This document shows positions 1 through 7,740 of a DNA stretch of 64,000 bases, piece by piece. Position numbers and translations under genes: made by a program. The DNA lies in assembly GCF_025245835.1 (NCBI RefSeq), contig NZ_JAOBWS010000004.1, forward strand, positions 1 through 64,000. Reading direction: 5' to 3'. How positions within the stretch are numbered: the first letter of the stretch is position 1; the number at the start of each line of letters is the position of its first letter. This DNA is from Rheinheimera sp. 4Y26. Its GTDB lineage: Bacteria; Pseudomonadota; Gammaproteobacteria; Enterobacterales; Alteromonadaceae. The notes under the pieces are model-generated. The model did no database searches, was not told the DNA's origin, and saw nothing but the letters and a program-made list of their open reading frames with translations.

Positions 1-77
1 GCACAAAGCACAAAGCACAAAGCACAAAGCACAAAGCACAAAGCACAAAGCACAAAGCACAAAGCACAAAGCACAAA
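1..77. repeat. Heptanucleotide tandem repeat, at least 11 copies
   Basis: Eleven uninterrupted copies of GCACAAA run from the first base of the window to 77, so the true array may be longer. It lies about 110 bp upstream of the palindrome and start of the hydroxyproline operon. Perfect short repeats of this kind change length by slippage. Since the array is not inside a recognisable gene here, any effect would be on promoter spacing or on a gene off the left edge. Confidence 0.95.
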
Positions 78-187
78 CAGCCTGTGGTAGCGCGTTTTAT
101 TGCCTCGCATCCTTCAGCAATTTTTGCTGCTGGTGGTTTGGGTGTCCTGACTATTTTTTGGCAAAAGCCGTTTATTTCCCTTCAAAT

Positions 188-203
188 ATATTGTATACAA
201 TAT
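188..203. promoter_or_regulatory. Perfect 16-bp palindrome, candidate operator of the hydroxyproline operon
   Basis: ATATTGTATACAATAT is a perfect inverted repeat ending about 40 bp before the likely GTG start at 244. The TTGTATACAA core resembles operators of FCD-type GntR regulators, which often control amino acid and sugar acid catabolism. No GntR gene is in the window, so the regulator would be encoded elsewhere. The palindrome is seen directly; the family assignment is inference. Confidence 0.55.
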
Positions 204-243
204 TCTTATTCAATCGGAATCAGCTTTGTTACAGGACTTTTGT

Positions 244-1323
244 GTGTCAAAAAATGCATTTGCTTTATGGCAGCCGCCTTCAGACTGGCAGCAGATCAGT
301 TGTTTAGATTGTCATACCGGTGGCGAACCGCTGCGGATTGTGACCTCAGGTTTTCCAGCCCTTCACGGCGACACTGTGCTGGCACAGCGGCGTGACTGTC
401 AGCAACGCTTTGACCATTTACGCCGTGCCCTGATGTTTGAACCCAGAGGCCATGCCGATATGTATGGCTGTATTATTCTGCCGCCTGAACGCAGCGACAG
501 TGCTTTTGGGGTGTTGTTTTTGCACAACGAAGGCTACAGCACCATGTGTGGCCATGCCATGATAGCGCTGGCCAAAGTGGCGGTGGAAGCCGGTGTGGTG
601 CCAGCCGCTTATCCGATAACACGCTTTAAGGTGGATGCACCTTGCGGTCAGATCCAGCTGTATGCCGAACTGGCGCCGGCGGCTCAAAGCAAGTCGGATA
701 ACAACTATGCAGTGCAGCCCCAGGTGCAGCGCTGCTGGTTCGACAATGTGCCTTCATTTGTCCTGGCCGCCAATCAGCAAACGCAGGTACCCGGCATAGG
801 CGCTGTGCCTTATCAGCTGGCTTATGGCGGGGCTTTTTACGCTTATGTGGAGGCCCAGGCTATTGGCCTTGATTTGGATATCAGCAATCACAGGCAAATT
901 ATTCGTTACGGCGAGCTGATTAAGCAGCAGCTGCTGGCTGAAATCTCGGTGCAACATCCTTTTGCCGATGATTTGAGTTTGTTATATGGCGTGATTTTTA
1001 CCGCACCTTCGGCAAAAAACGGCGTAGCGCAGCGCAACGTTTGTGTATTTGCCGATGGCCAACTTGATCGCAGTCCAACCGGCAGTGGCGTGTCCGGACT
1101 TGCCGCTTTGTTGCATCAACAAGGCAAGCTGGAGCCGGGACAGAGCATCCGGATTGAAAGTATTGTCGGCTCCGAGTTTAGCGTGGTTATTCAATCACTT
1201 TGTAATTATGGCCCTTATCAGGCGGTGATCCCTCAGGTGGCCGGCACCGCTTATGTTACGGCAATTCAGAACTTTGTGTTTGACCCGGCTGACCCTGTTG
1301 CAGAAGGATTTATTTTCCGATGA
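244..1323 (+). CDS. trans-3-hydroxy-L-proline dehydratase (proline racemase family)
   Basis: The product is a 359-residue member of the proline racemase fold family. The first catalytic position is Cys102 in STMCGHAM. The second, where racemases and epimerases have Cys in SPCGTG, is Thr279 in DRSPTGSG. That Cys/Thr pair is the known signature of trans-3-hydroxy-L-proline dehydratase, which makes delta1-pyrroline-2-carboxylate. The GTG at 244 is preferred over the in-frame TTG at 226 because AGGA (233-236) lies seven bases upstream of it. The stop overlaps the next start as ATGA. The downstream reductase-like gene would complete conversion to L-proline. The activity assignment is from family knowledge; the residues are seen here. 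Confidence 0.85.
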   Translation: MSKNAFALWQPPSDWQQISCLDCHTGGEPLRIVTSGFPALHGDTVLAQRRDCQQRFDHLRRALMFEPRGHADMYGCIILPPERSDSAFGVLFLHNEGYSTMCGHAMIALAKVAVEAGVVPAAYPITRFKVDAPCGQIQLYAELAPAAQSKSDNNYAVQPQVQRCWFDNVPSFVLAANQQTQVPGIGAVPYQLAYGGAFYAYVEAQAIGLDLDISNHRQIIRYGELIKQQLLAEISVQHPFADDLSLLYGVIFTAPSAKNGVAQRNVCVFADGQLDRSPTGSGVSGLAALLHQQGKLEPGQSIRIESIVGSEFSVVIQSLCNYGPYQAVIPQVAGTAYVTAIQNFVFDPADPVAEGFIFR

Positions 1324-2525
1324 ACACCACTATTCCAATGAAAGCTGAGCCTGGCTTTACAAATCACAATGCAGATAACCGCACATACAGCAGCGCAGAC
1401 AAAGCTGCCGGCAAGATGAGCGCGCCGCAATTTGCGCAAAGGTTAAGCCGCTTTCGCTATCAGATGGTGCAGGCCGGTCAGGATGCGGCGCTTGTTTTTT
1501 CGCCGGTGAATTTGCGTTATTTATTTAATTACAGCGGTGAAGCGCTGATGGCCATTGTCAGCCCCTCAGCTGTGGTGCTGGTGACCGATTATCGTTTTAT
1601 CGCACAGGCAAGTCAGGAGGCGCCGGCAGAGCTTCAGTTGAAATGTTATTGCCGTGACCGTGACCGCGAAAGCCTGGCGCAGGTGATTGCAGCACATCTT
1701 TTGCAATTTAAAGCACGCCGGGTCTGGTTCGAAGACAGTGATATCAGTGTGCTGCAATGGCGAGCCATTTGTGAAGGCAACGGCCTGATTGAATTTAGTC
1801 CTTGTCCGCCGCATCTGGCGGCGCAGCGTATGGTGAAAGATGAATGGGAGGTGGTGCAGATTGAACAGGCTGCGGCCATTGCCGATCTGGCATTGGAGCG
1901 TGCTCTGCCGCTGTTGCAGGTGGGGGTCAGTGAGCGGGAATTTGCCACTGAGCTTGAATATCAGCTGAAAAAGGCCGGCGCTGAAGATTTTTCTTTTGCC
2001 ACTATTTTGGGTTTTGCCGAACGTTCCGCCTTACCTCATGCCTTGCCTGGTAGTAAAAGACTGAAAAAAGGCGACTTGATAGTGCTGGATTTTGGCGCTG
2101 TGGTAAATGGCTACCGCTCAGATATGACCCGAAGTTTTGTCTGCGGCAAAGCCAGCCCTTTGCAACAACAAATGTACAACGCTGTGTTTAACGCGCAGCG
2201 GGCTGCGCTTGACGCAGTGCGTGCCGGTATCAGCGGTGCTGCACTGAATAACATTGCCGCCGATGTGCTGGCCGCTTCGCCTTTTGCCAAAGATGCCGGG
2301 CCTGGTCTTGGTCATGGGGTGGGTTTGCAGCTGCACGAACAGCCTTTTCTCGGCCCTTTGTGCCGGCAGTTATTGCCGGAAAATGCCGTGATCACTATTG
2401 AACCCGGTATTTATATCACCGACTTTGGTGGCGTCCGGATTGAAGATGACGTGCTGGTAACCAAAGAAGGTTGCCGTATTTTAACCAAAGCCGCTAAACA
2501 ATTTGAATTGCCAGAGAGGTTGTAG
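1320..2525 (+). CDS. M24 family Xaa-Pro dipeptidase/aminopeptidase-like protein
   Basis: This 401-residue protein has a creatinase-like N-terminal domain (about residues 35-165) and a pita-bread metallopeptidase domain (about 180-395). The usual two-metal ligand set is visible: Asp in VLDFGAV, Asp in RSDMTRSF, His in GLGHGVGLQLHEQP, Glu in ITIEPGIY and Glu in VRIEDDVLV. Enzymes of this type cleave Xaa-Pro or Xaa-hydroxyproline bonds. The first 30 residues are hydrophilic and not obviously part of the fold. It is translationally coupled to the dehydratase and followed after two bases by the next gene, so it probably releases (hydroxy)proline from short peptides in the cytoplasm. Prolidase versus aminopeptidase P cannot be told apart from sequence alone. 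Confidence 0.85.
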   Translation: MNTTIPMKAEPGFTNHNADNRTYSSADKAAGKMSAPQFAQRLSRFRYQMVQAGQDAALVFSPVNLRYLFNYSGEALMAIVSPSAVVLVTDYRFIAQASQEAPAELQLKCYCRDRDRESLAQVIAAHLLQFKARRVWFEDSDISVLQWRAICEGNGLIEFSPCPPHLAAQRMVKDEWEVVQIEQAAAIADLALERALPLLQVGVSEREFATELEYQLKKAGAEDFSFATILGFAERSALPHALPGSKRLKKGDLIVLDFGAVVNGYRSDMTRSFVCGKASPLQQQMYNAVFNAQRAALDAVRAGISGAALNNIAADVLAASPFAKDAGPGLGHGVGLQLHEQPFLGPLCRQLLPENAVITIEPGIYITDFGGVRIEDDVLVTKEGCRILTKAAKQFELPERL

Positions 2526-2527
2526 CC

Positions 2528-3532
2528 ATGCTGATGCTCAATGGTGCGCAAGTCAGCGCGTTCCTCGATTACCCGTCGTTAATTCAGGCCTTGCATCGGG
2601 GTTTTGCTGCGGAATTTACCGCACCGCCGCGCCTGTTGTATCCACTGTCGGCAGGTCAGCACGACGCTTTTGCACTGTTGCCGGCCTGGAATGAACGTTA
2701 TCTCTGTGTCAAAGCTTTTACTTATTTGCCGCAAAACGCGGCCAAAGGCCGGTCGGTGTTGCATTCACAGCTGATGCTATTTGCGCGGGAAAGTGGTGAG
2801 CCACTCGCTTTTATCGACGGTGTAGCTGTGACCTGCGCCCGCACCGCAGCAGTGTCGGCACTGGCGGCCTTTCATCTGGCAAAACCTGATGCGAGCAGTT
2901 TGTTATTGCTGGGTACCGGCAATCTGGCGATGCCGCTGTTACGGGCACATCTGGCTATCAGGCCGCTTCGTCACATCACACTGTGGGGGCGAAATGCCGT
3001 CAAAGTGAAGGCGCTTTGCGAGCAGGCGATAGCAGAGCTGCTGCCGCTGTATCCTGACCTGCATATTCAGATTGCCGACGATGTGGAGAGCGCACAACAA
3101 ACACATCAGATCATTGTCAGTGCAACAGCTTCAGCAGAGCCATTGGTGTTTGGCGAGCTTGTTGCTGCCGGTACTCATGTCGATTTACTTGGCAATCACA
3201 ATGTGGATAAACGCGAATGTGACAGTGCTTTGGTGCAACAAGCGCGGGTTTTTGTCGATGATAAAAACAATGTGCTCAGAGAAGCCGGCGAGCTGTTGTT
3301 GCCGATAGCTGAAGGTTGTTTTACTGACAGCCAAATTCAGGGCGATTTGGCGGCCTTGTGCCGGGGCGGTGATTTACCTGTTGCGGGGCAAACCAGAACT
3401 CAGCTGCCGCCCGCACGGCTAAACCACAGTGACATTACCTTGTTTAAGTCGGTCGGCACTGCGCTCAGTGATTTGCTTTGTGCCGCTTTGGTCTATGAGC
3501 GCAAGCTCGCGAAGGAGCCGCAGAGCAGATGA
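2528..3532 (+). CDS. Ornithine cyclodeaminase/mu-crystallin family protein, likely pyrroline-2-carboxylate reductase
   Basis: The 334-residue product has the family's N-terminal substrate half (FIDGVAVTCARTAAVSALAA, residues about 97-116) followed by a Rossmann fold with LLLLGTGNLA at about 122-131. Members include ornithine cyclodeaminase, alanine dehydrogenase and delta1-pyrroline-2-carboxylate reductase. Placement directly after a trans-3-hydroxyproline dehydratase points to the reductase, which turns that enzyme's product into L-proline with NAD(P)H. GAGAGG upstream of the ATG serves as ribosome site, and the stop overlaps the next ATG. The family call is firm; the precise substrate is inferred from context. 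Confidence 0.8.
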   Translation: MLMLNGAQVSAFLDYPSLIQALHRGFAAEFTAPPRLLYPLSAGQHDAFALLPAWNERYLCVKAFTYLPQNAAKGRSVLHSQLMLFARESGEPLAFIDGVAVTCARTAAVSALAAFHLAKPDASSLLLLGTGNLAMPLLRAHLAIRPLRHITLWGRNAVKVKALCEQAIAELLPLYPDLHIQIADDVESAQQTHQIIVSATASAEPLVFGELVAAGTHVDLLGNHNVDKRECDSALVQQARVFVDDKNNVLREAGELLLPIAEGCFTDSQIQGDLAALCRGGDLPVAGQTRTQLPPARLNHSDITLFKSVGTALSDLLCAALVYERKLAKEPQSR

Positions 3533-5319
3533 GCATGTTGATATCAGAATCGACCACAGAGCCGGTTGCAGGCCAGCACCCGGCAGCACGCGCCGATGGG
3601 CCCGGCTCTGCTGCTGTGGCAAAGCGAAAAACCGCGCGCAGTGCTTTTCCGGCGGCTTTTTATCTGGCCAATGGTATGGAAATTTTTGAGCGGTTGGCCT
3701 GGTATGGTTTTTTTACCTTGTCGTCGTTATATCTGACCAGCCCGTTAAGTCAGGGCGGACTGGCTTTTAGTGAACAACAACGGGGATTTGTGCAGGGCAT
3801 GATCCCGTTTTTGCTGTATTTATTGCCGGTGCTGACCGGTGCCATGGCCGACAGATATGGCTACAGGCGCATGTTTTTATTGTCTTTTATGCTGATGACA
3901 CCGGGTTATTATCTGCTTGGTCAGGTGCAGGAATTCTGGACTTTTTTTGTGGTGTTTTTGCTCGTTGCACTTGGCGCCGCCTGTTTTAAACCTGTGGTGG
4001 TGGGCACAGTAGGGCGCACTACCGACAACAGCAACAGAGGCCTTGGCTTTGGTATTTTTTATACCATGGTCAATATTGGTGGTTTTATCGGGCCATTGGT
4101 TGCAGGTTATGTGCGCGCCATCAGCTGGGACTGGGTATTTGTGATGTCGGCGTTCTGGATCAGCCTGAACTTTATTCCGGCTTTACTCTGGTACAAAGAG
4201 CCAGCGCTGACAGATGTCGAAAAAGCAAACAAAACCAAAGATTTACCGCTACTGCAGGAAATTCAGCTGGTGCTGGGCAATGGCCGGCTGGCGATTATGG
4301 TGCTGCCGCTGTTGCTGCTGTTAATGTTCAGCAGTTTAACGGCGCTGGTTTTTTGGCAAATTGCTGCGATTGCCGGTTTGTGGGTCACGCTCAATGCAAG
4401 CTGGAGTCTGTTGCTGTCGGCTGCCAACATTAAGGCAACACGCTGGTATTCATCGCCGATGAAGGTCGGCAATAAAGCTTTTGTCTGGTATTTATTGATC
4501 CTGACCGGTTTCTGGACCATCTACAACCAGCTGTTTATTACAGTACCGCTTTTTATCCGCGACTTTGTTGATACCCGGGATTTGGTGCAGGCTATAGCGC
4601 AATTTGCGCCGTCCTGGCTGGATTATCTGGCGGTGGTGGATATCAAGCAGCTGGCGCAGCTGTTACCCGGCCTTGCTGATGCTTATCAGCAGCAAAGTCA
4701 GAGTCTTTTGCAAATCAGTCAGACTTTGCATCACTACAAAGTGCGGGTTCCCACCGAAGAGCTGGCGCCGGCACTGCAGGCACTGGCACAACAACAAACC
4801 GATGCCGCAAGCCTCGCCACAGCCTGGCAACAGCAGCACCGGCAGCTGAATCCGGAATATATTGTGAATCTCGGGTTTGCGCTGATAGTGCTTTTGCAAA
4901 TTGCCATCAGTTTGGCCATTGCACGGATGCCGGCGTTGCCTGTTCTGGTGGGCGGCACCCTGGTGCTAAGTGCCGGCTTATTTTGTTTTGGTGTCAGTGG
5001 TCTGTTGCCTGTTGGTGGTTTTGCGATAGCGGGTGCTGTGTTGTTATTTTCGCTTGGCGAAATGCTGGCATCGCCGAAAAGTCAGGAATATGTAGCAGCA
5101 ATTGCACCCGGCCATCAGACAGCTATGTATATGGGATATTATTTTGTGGCTATGGCGCTTGGTTATTTATTTGCCGGTTTATTGTCGGGCTGGGCTTATC
5201 AGTTGTTTGCGATAGAGCAGCAACAGCCAATGTTAATGTGGACTTTTTTTGCTTCATTGGGGCTTGTCACCTCATTGATGCTGTTTTGGTTGCATTATTC
5301 GGTGGCCAAAGCGCATTAA
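3529..5319 (+). CDS. POT-like major facilitator, probable peptide/proton symporter
   Basis: This 596-residue membrane protein begins with a roughly 45-residue hydrophilic leader, then NGMEIFERLAWYGFF, which resembles the TM1 ExxER-type motif of proton-dependent oligopeptide transporters. The next loop has ADRYGYRRMF, the MFS motif A. About 12 hydrophobic segments are visible. A long hydrophilic stretch of roughly 110 residues (about 345-455) interrupts the second half and is unusual for the family. It overlaps the reductase gene by four bases and closes the operon, which supports uptake of proline- or hydroxyproline-containing peptides for the M24 peptidase. Substrate is inference. Confidence 0.72.
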   Translation: MSMLISESTTEPVAGQHPAARADGPGSAAVAKRKTARSAFPAAFYLANGMEIFERLAWYGFFTLSSLYLTSPLSQGGLAFSEQQRGFVQGMIPFLLYLLPVLTGAMADRYGYRRMFLLSFMLMTPGYYLLGQVQEFWTFFVVFLLVALGAACFKPVVVGTVGRTTDNSNRGLGFGIFYTMVNIGGFIGPLVAGYVRAISWDWVFVMSAFWISLNFIPALLWYKEPALTDVEKANKTKDLPLLQEIQLVLGNGRLAIMVLPLLLLLMFSSLTALVFWQIAAIAGLWVTLNASWSLLLSAANIKATRWYSSPMKVGNKAFVWYLLILTGFWTIYNQLFITVPLFIRDFVDTRDLVQAIAQFAPSWLDYLAVVDIKQLAQLLPGLADAYQQQSQSLLQISQTLHHYKVRVPTEELAPALQALAQQQTDAASLATAWQQQHRQLNPEYIVNLGFALIVLLQIAISLAIARMPALPVLVGGTLVLSAGLFCFGVSGLLPVGGFAIAGAVLLFSLGEMLASPKSQEYVAAIAPGHQTAMYMGYYFVAMALGYLFAGLLSGWAYQLFAIEQQQPMLMWTFFASLGLVTSLMLFWLHYSVAKAH

Positions 5320-5358
5320 GTCACACAAGGATGTCGCCAAAGACAGTTACTCCAGACT

Positions 5359-5382
5359 GCGGCAATCAGCTTTGATTGCCGC
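5359..5382. terminator. Hairpin between convergent transporter and LysR genes
   Basis: GCGGCAATCA (5359-5368) and TGATTGCCGC (5373-5382) form a 10-bp stem with a 4-base loop. It overlaps the stop codon of the minus-strand LysR gene and lies 40 bp after the plus-strand transporter. There is no good T-run on either side, so termination would be weak. Confidence 0.45.
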
Positions 5383-6271
5383 TGCCGATTTTGCTTTGCA
5401 AATATTGCAGCACCAGTTTCAGGCCGGCTTTCATATGGGTGCGATGTGGATACACCAGATGAACGGGTAAAGGTTTTGGCATATAGTCGGGTAGCACAGG
5501 CACCAGCAAACCAGACTGCAACTCTTCTTCCACCTGATAGCGGGTAACAAACATCAGCCCCATGCCAGCCAGCACTGTGGGTTTGGCGGCTCTGTTGCTG
5601 TTGGTATAAAAAGGGCCGCTGGCCGGTACTTTGAGCACCTGGCCATCTTCCAGAAACTCCCAGCTGGTTTCCGGCCCGCCACTGCCGGTAGAGATACAGG
5701 CATGGTTGGAAAGATCCCGCGGATGCTGAGGCACACCCTGTGTTGCCAGATAAGCAGGGGATGCCACCAGCACTATCGGCAGATGGGTTAGTGGCCGGGC
5801 TATTAAACTGGAACTGGGTAATTTGCCAAAACGAATGGCCAAATCCACTTCATCAGCCACCAAATCAACCATTTTGTCATTGAGTTCAAGTTCTAACTGC
5901 AGTTTGGGATAGCGCTGTAACAACTCAGGGATCAGTGGTGCTATCACAGTGGAGCCATAAGTGACGGCCACACTAATGCGGATACTGCCAACAGGTTCAT
6001 CCCGAAGTTCAGCCAGATGATGCTCGGCCTGATCGGCCTGGCGCACCACCTGCTGACAATAAGCAAAAAAAGCCTGACCTTCACTGCTGAGTCTGAGCTG
6101 GCGGGTGGTTCTTTGTAATAAACGCACTGCCAGATGTTGTTCGAGCCGGGCTATGGCTTTACTGACAGCCCCTTTGGACATGCCAAGCGCAATAGAAGCC
6201 TGAGTAAAACTGCCACTTTCTACCACCCTGGCAAAAATGGCCATATCGCTGAGTCTTTGTAATAACGACAT
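5366..6271 (-). CDS. LysR family transcriptional regulator
   Basis: The 301-residue protein has an N-terminal winged helix-turn-helix (about residues 8-65, including GSFTQASIALGMSKGAVSKA) followed by a LysR effector domain (about 92-295). Its N-terminal type, with ARVVESGSFTQA, is common among LysR proteins that control small redox, quinone or efflux genes. It converges on the hydroxyproline operon and diverges from the small gene at 6430. A palindrome at 6326-6347 lies in the divergent intergenic region, where autoregulation and control of the small gene would be expected. The ligand is unknown. Confidence 0.9.
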   Translation of the reverse strand: MSLLQRLSDMAIFARVVESGSFTQASIALGMSKGAVSKAIARLEQHLAVRLLQRTTRQLRLSSEGQAFFAYCQQVVRQADQAEHHLAELRDEPVGSIRISVAVTYGSTVIAPLIPELLQRYPKLQLELELNDKMVDLVADEVDLAIRFGKLPSSSLIARPLTHLPIVLVASPAYLATQGVPQHPRDLSNHACISTGSGGPETSWEFLEDGQVLKVPASGPFYTNSNRAAKPTVLAGMGLMFVTRYQVEEELQSGLLVPVLPDYMPKPLPVHLVYPHRTHMKAGLKLVLQYLQSKIGSGNQS

Positions 6272-6325
6272 TGTAACCCCGTGTTAAACAGCAGCAGTGG
6301 ATGATACCAGTAAGATATCTGGCTA

Positions 6326-6347
6326 ATTGTTTCCTTTAGGAAACAAT
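6326..6347. promoter_or_regulatory. Candidate LysR operator, 10-bp inverted repeat
   Basis: The arms ATTGTTTCCT (6326-6335) and AGGAAACAAT (6338-6347) are perfect inverted repeats separated by two T bases. The site is 55 bp upstream of the LysR start and 83 bp upstream of the small gene at 6430, a usual place for LysR binding. The repeat is seen; the binding protein is inferred from position. Confidence 0.6.
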
Positions 6348-6429
6348 GTATCTCTGGCTTGCTGTCTAATCAAGGTAACAATAGCTACTTACAATACGCA
6401 GGTCGCAATCGGCAACAAGGAGCCTGGTG

Positions 6430-6567
6430 ATGTTTTTCCAAATTTTATTCAGAGTGTTTAAAGGAATGCTGGAAATGGACGGTGTGGTGCTGGATAAGTT
6501 GCCACCACAACCACAAGACAAAACAAGCTGCTGTGACAGCGCTTGTCAGGCCAAAGTTAAACCTTGA
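6430..6567 (+). CDS. Small 45-residue protein with CCDSAC motif, unknown function
   Basis: A 45-codon frame starts with ATG seven bases after a strong AAGGAG site (6417-6422) and ends at TGA 6565-6567. The first 16 residues are amphipathic or hydrophobic (MFFQILFRVFKGMLEM). A proline-rich hinge (LPPQPQ) follows, and the tail carries three cysteines in CCDSAC at 34-39. It could be a metal- or thiol-linked small protein near the membrane; I do not recognise the family. It is divergent from a LysR gene, which often regulates its neighbour. The start signal is strong, so I consider it a real gene, but expression is unproven. Confidence 0.55.
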   Translation: MFFQILFRVFKGMLEMDGVVLDKLPPQPQDKTSCCDSACQAKVKP

Positions 6568-6606
6568 TTTACAGTCTAATTAATACAGTTATTTTAACCT
6601 CAGGGC

Positions 6607-6633
6607 AAAACGCCGGTAGGATTGATACCGGCG
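6607..6633 (-). terminator. Rho-independent terminator of fructokinase gene
   Basis: Read on the minus strand, the stem formed by 6626-6633 and 6611-6618 (CGCCGGTA/TACCGGCG) is followed by TTTT. It lies about 55 bp after the stop of the minus-strand fructokinase gene. Confidence 0.7.
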
Positions 6634-6688
6634 TCTATGATGTCGAAATAGAGTGTGGCACTGCTGCCAAAACAATCAATCGCTAGAG

Positions 6689-7636
6689 TCAGACTTTACT
6701 CGGGTTGTAATTTTCCATCGCCTGATCAAGTTGTGCCAGAGTGGGCGGGTTACAGCCTTTGCTGGCAATATTTAAGCTTGCTGCCAGCATAGCCCGGGTT
6801 AAACATTGTTCCAGCTGCAAGGCATTACACCGTCTCGCGTCAGGTAAACCCAGCTTTAACAGTGCAGAGAGCAAATTGGCCCAAAAAGTGTCGCCAGCGC
6901 CCACTGTATCTACAAAGGGGGTTGCAGTTATCACGGGTAATCGAATCTGATGATTTTGCCAGAAAATCGTTGCGCCTTTATCGCCCTCAGTCAGCGCCAG
7001 CAGAGCGGCGGGTGCAGTTTGCCTGATTTCAGCGACAGCATCGGCTAGTGCCGTAGCGGCAAAAAGCAACGTCAAATCTTCGTCACTGGCTTTAATAAAA
7101 TCACTTTGTTGAATCATTTCAAGCACAAAGCTACGATAGGCCCTAGGGTCAGATACCGCGTTCAGACGCACATTAATGTCGAGTGCAATTTGAATACCGC
7201 GCGTTTTTGCCGCTGCAACCACCTGCCGGATGCGGGGGGCGTCTTCGCTTTCAAGCGCCAGTGAACCTAAATGCAGCAGCTGGCAAGTTGGCGGCAAAGC
7301 GGCTATTTGCCTGTCGGCACAGATGTCACGATCTGCGATGCCACTGCGGTATAAACTGTACTGAGGCTGCAGCTGCTCGTTGATACTGACCAGTGCCAGC
7401 GAGCTTGGACAGCTGCTGAAGCTATCCAGGCCGTAGGTAGCACCATGTTCACGCAGATAATCAGCAAACTGTCGGCCAAAGTTATCCTCTGACAAAGGTG
7501 AAATGTAACTGACCTGAATTTGTTGTCTGGCCGCCCCTATGGCGACATTAAAAGGCGAACCACCCAGACAGGCCCGGTATAAACCATTGGCGTCAGGCAA
7601 CAAGTCAACAACGTTTTCTCCAATTACAGCAAGCAT
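6689..7636 (-). CDS. scrK: Fructokinase, PfkB family
   Basis: The 315-residue sugar kinase shows the PfkB N-terminal signature GGSPFNVAIGAA and the C-terminal DTVGAGDTFWANLL, whose Asp in GAGD is the catalytic base. It should phosphorylate the fructose set free by sucrose phosphorolysis, feeding fructose 6-phosphate into central metabolism. The gene is divergent from the LacI regulator, and a LacI-type operator sits between them. Length is normal for the family. Other PfkB sugar kinases are possible by sequence, but the sucrose context makes fructose the best substrate. Confidence 0.85.
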   Translation of the reverse strand: MLAVIGENVVDLLPDANGLYRACLGGSPFNVAIGAARQQIQVSYISPLSEDNFGRQFADYLREHGATYGLDSFSSCPSSLALVSINEQLQPQYSLYRSGIADRDICADRQIAALPPTCQLLHLGSLALESEDAPRIRQVVAAAKTRGIQIALDINVRLNAVSDPRAYRSFVLEMIQQSDFIKASDEDLTLLFAATALADAVAEIRQTAPAALLALTEGDKGATIFWQNHQIRLPVITATPFVDTVGAGDTFWANLLSALLKLGLPDARRCNALQLEQCLTRAMLAASLNIASKGCNPPTLAQLDQAMENYNPSKV

Positions 7637-7702
7637 AGTAGTATCCTGTGACAGTCAGCTCAGCCAGAACCAGCGGTTGGCTATTGTTTAAAAATCATAT
7701 AA

Positions 7703-7716
7703 CTTAATCAATTAAG
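7703..7716. promoter_or_regulatory. LacI-type operator 1 (scrK/scrR divergent region)
   Basis: CTTAATCAATTAAG has 6-bp arms CTTAAT/ATTAAG around a CA centre. It matches the two stronger sites at 10314 and 11790 and lies 67 bp from scrK and 25 bp from the regulator start. The non-CG centre makes it the weakest of the three, perhaps suited to autoregulation. Confidence 0.7.
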
Positions 7717-7740
7717 ATGAAAGCCTGAAGTGACCGGGTC

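Noticed and set aside
1-77. Possible CRISPR array
   Set aside because: The repeats are 7 bp and contiguous with no spacers; this is a simple tandem repeat.
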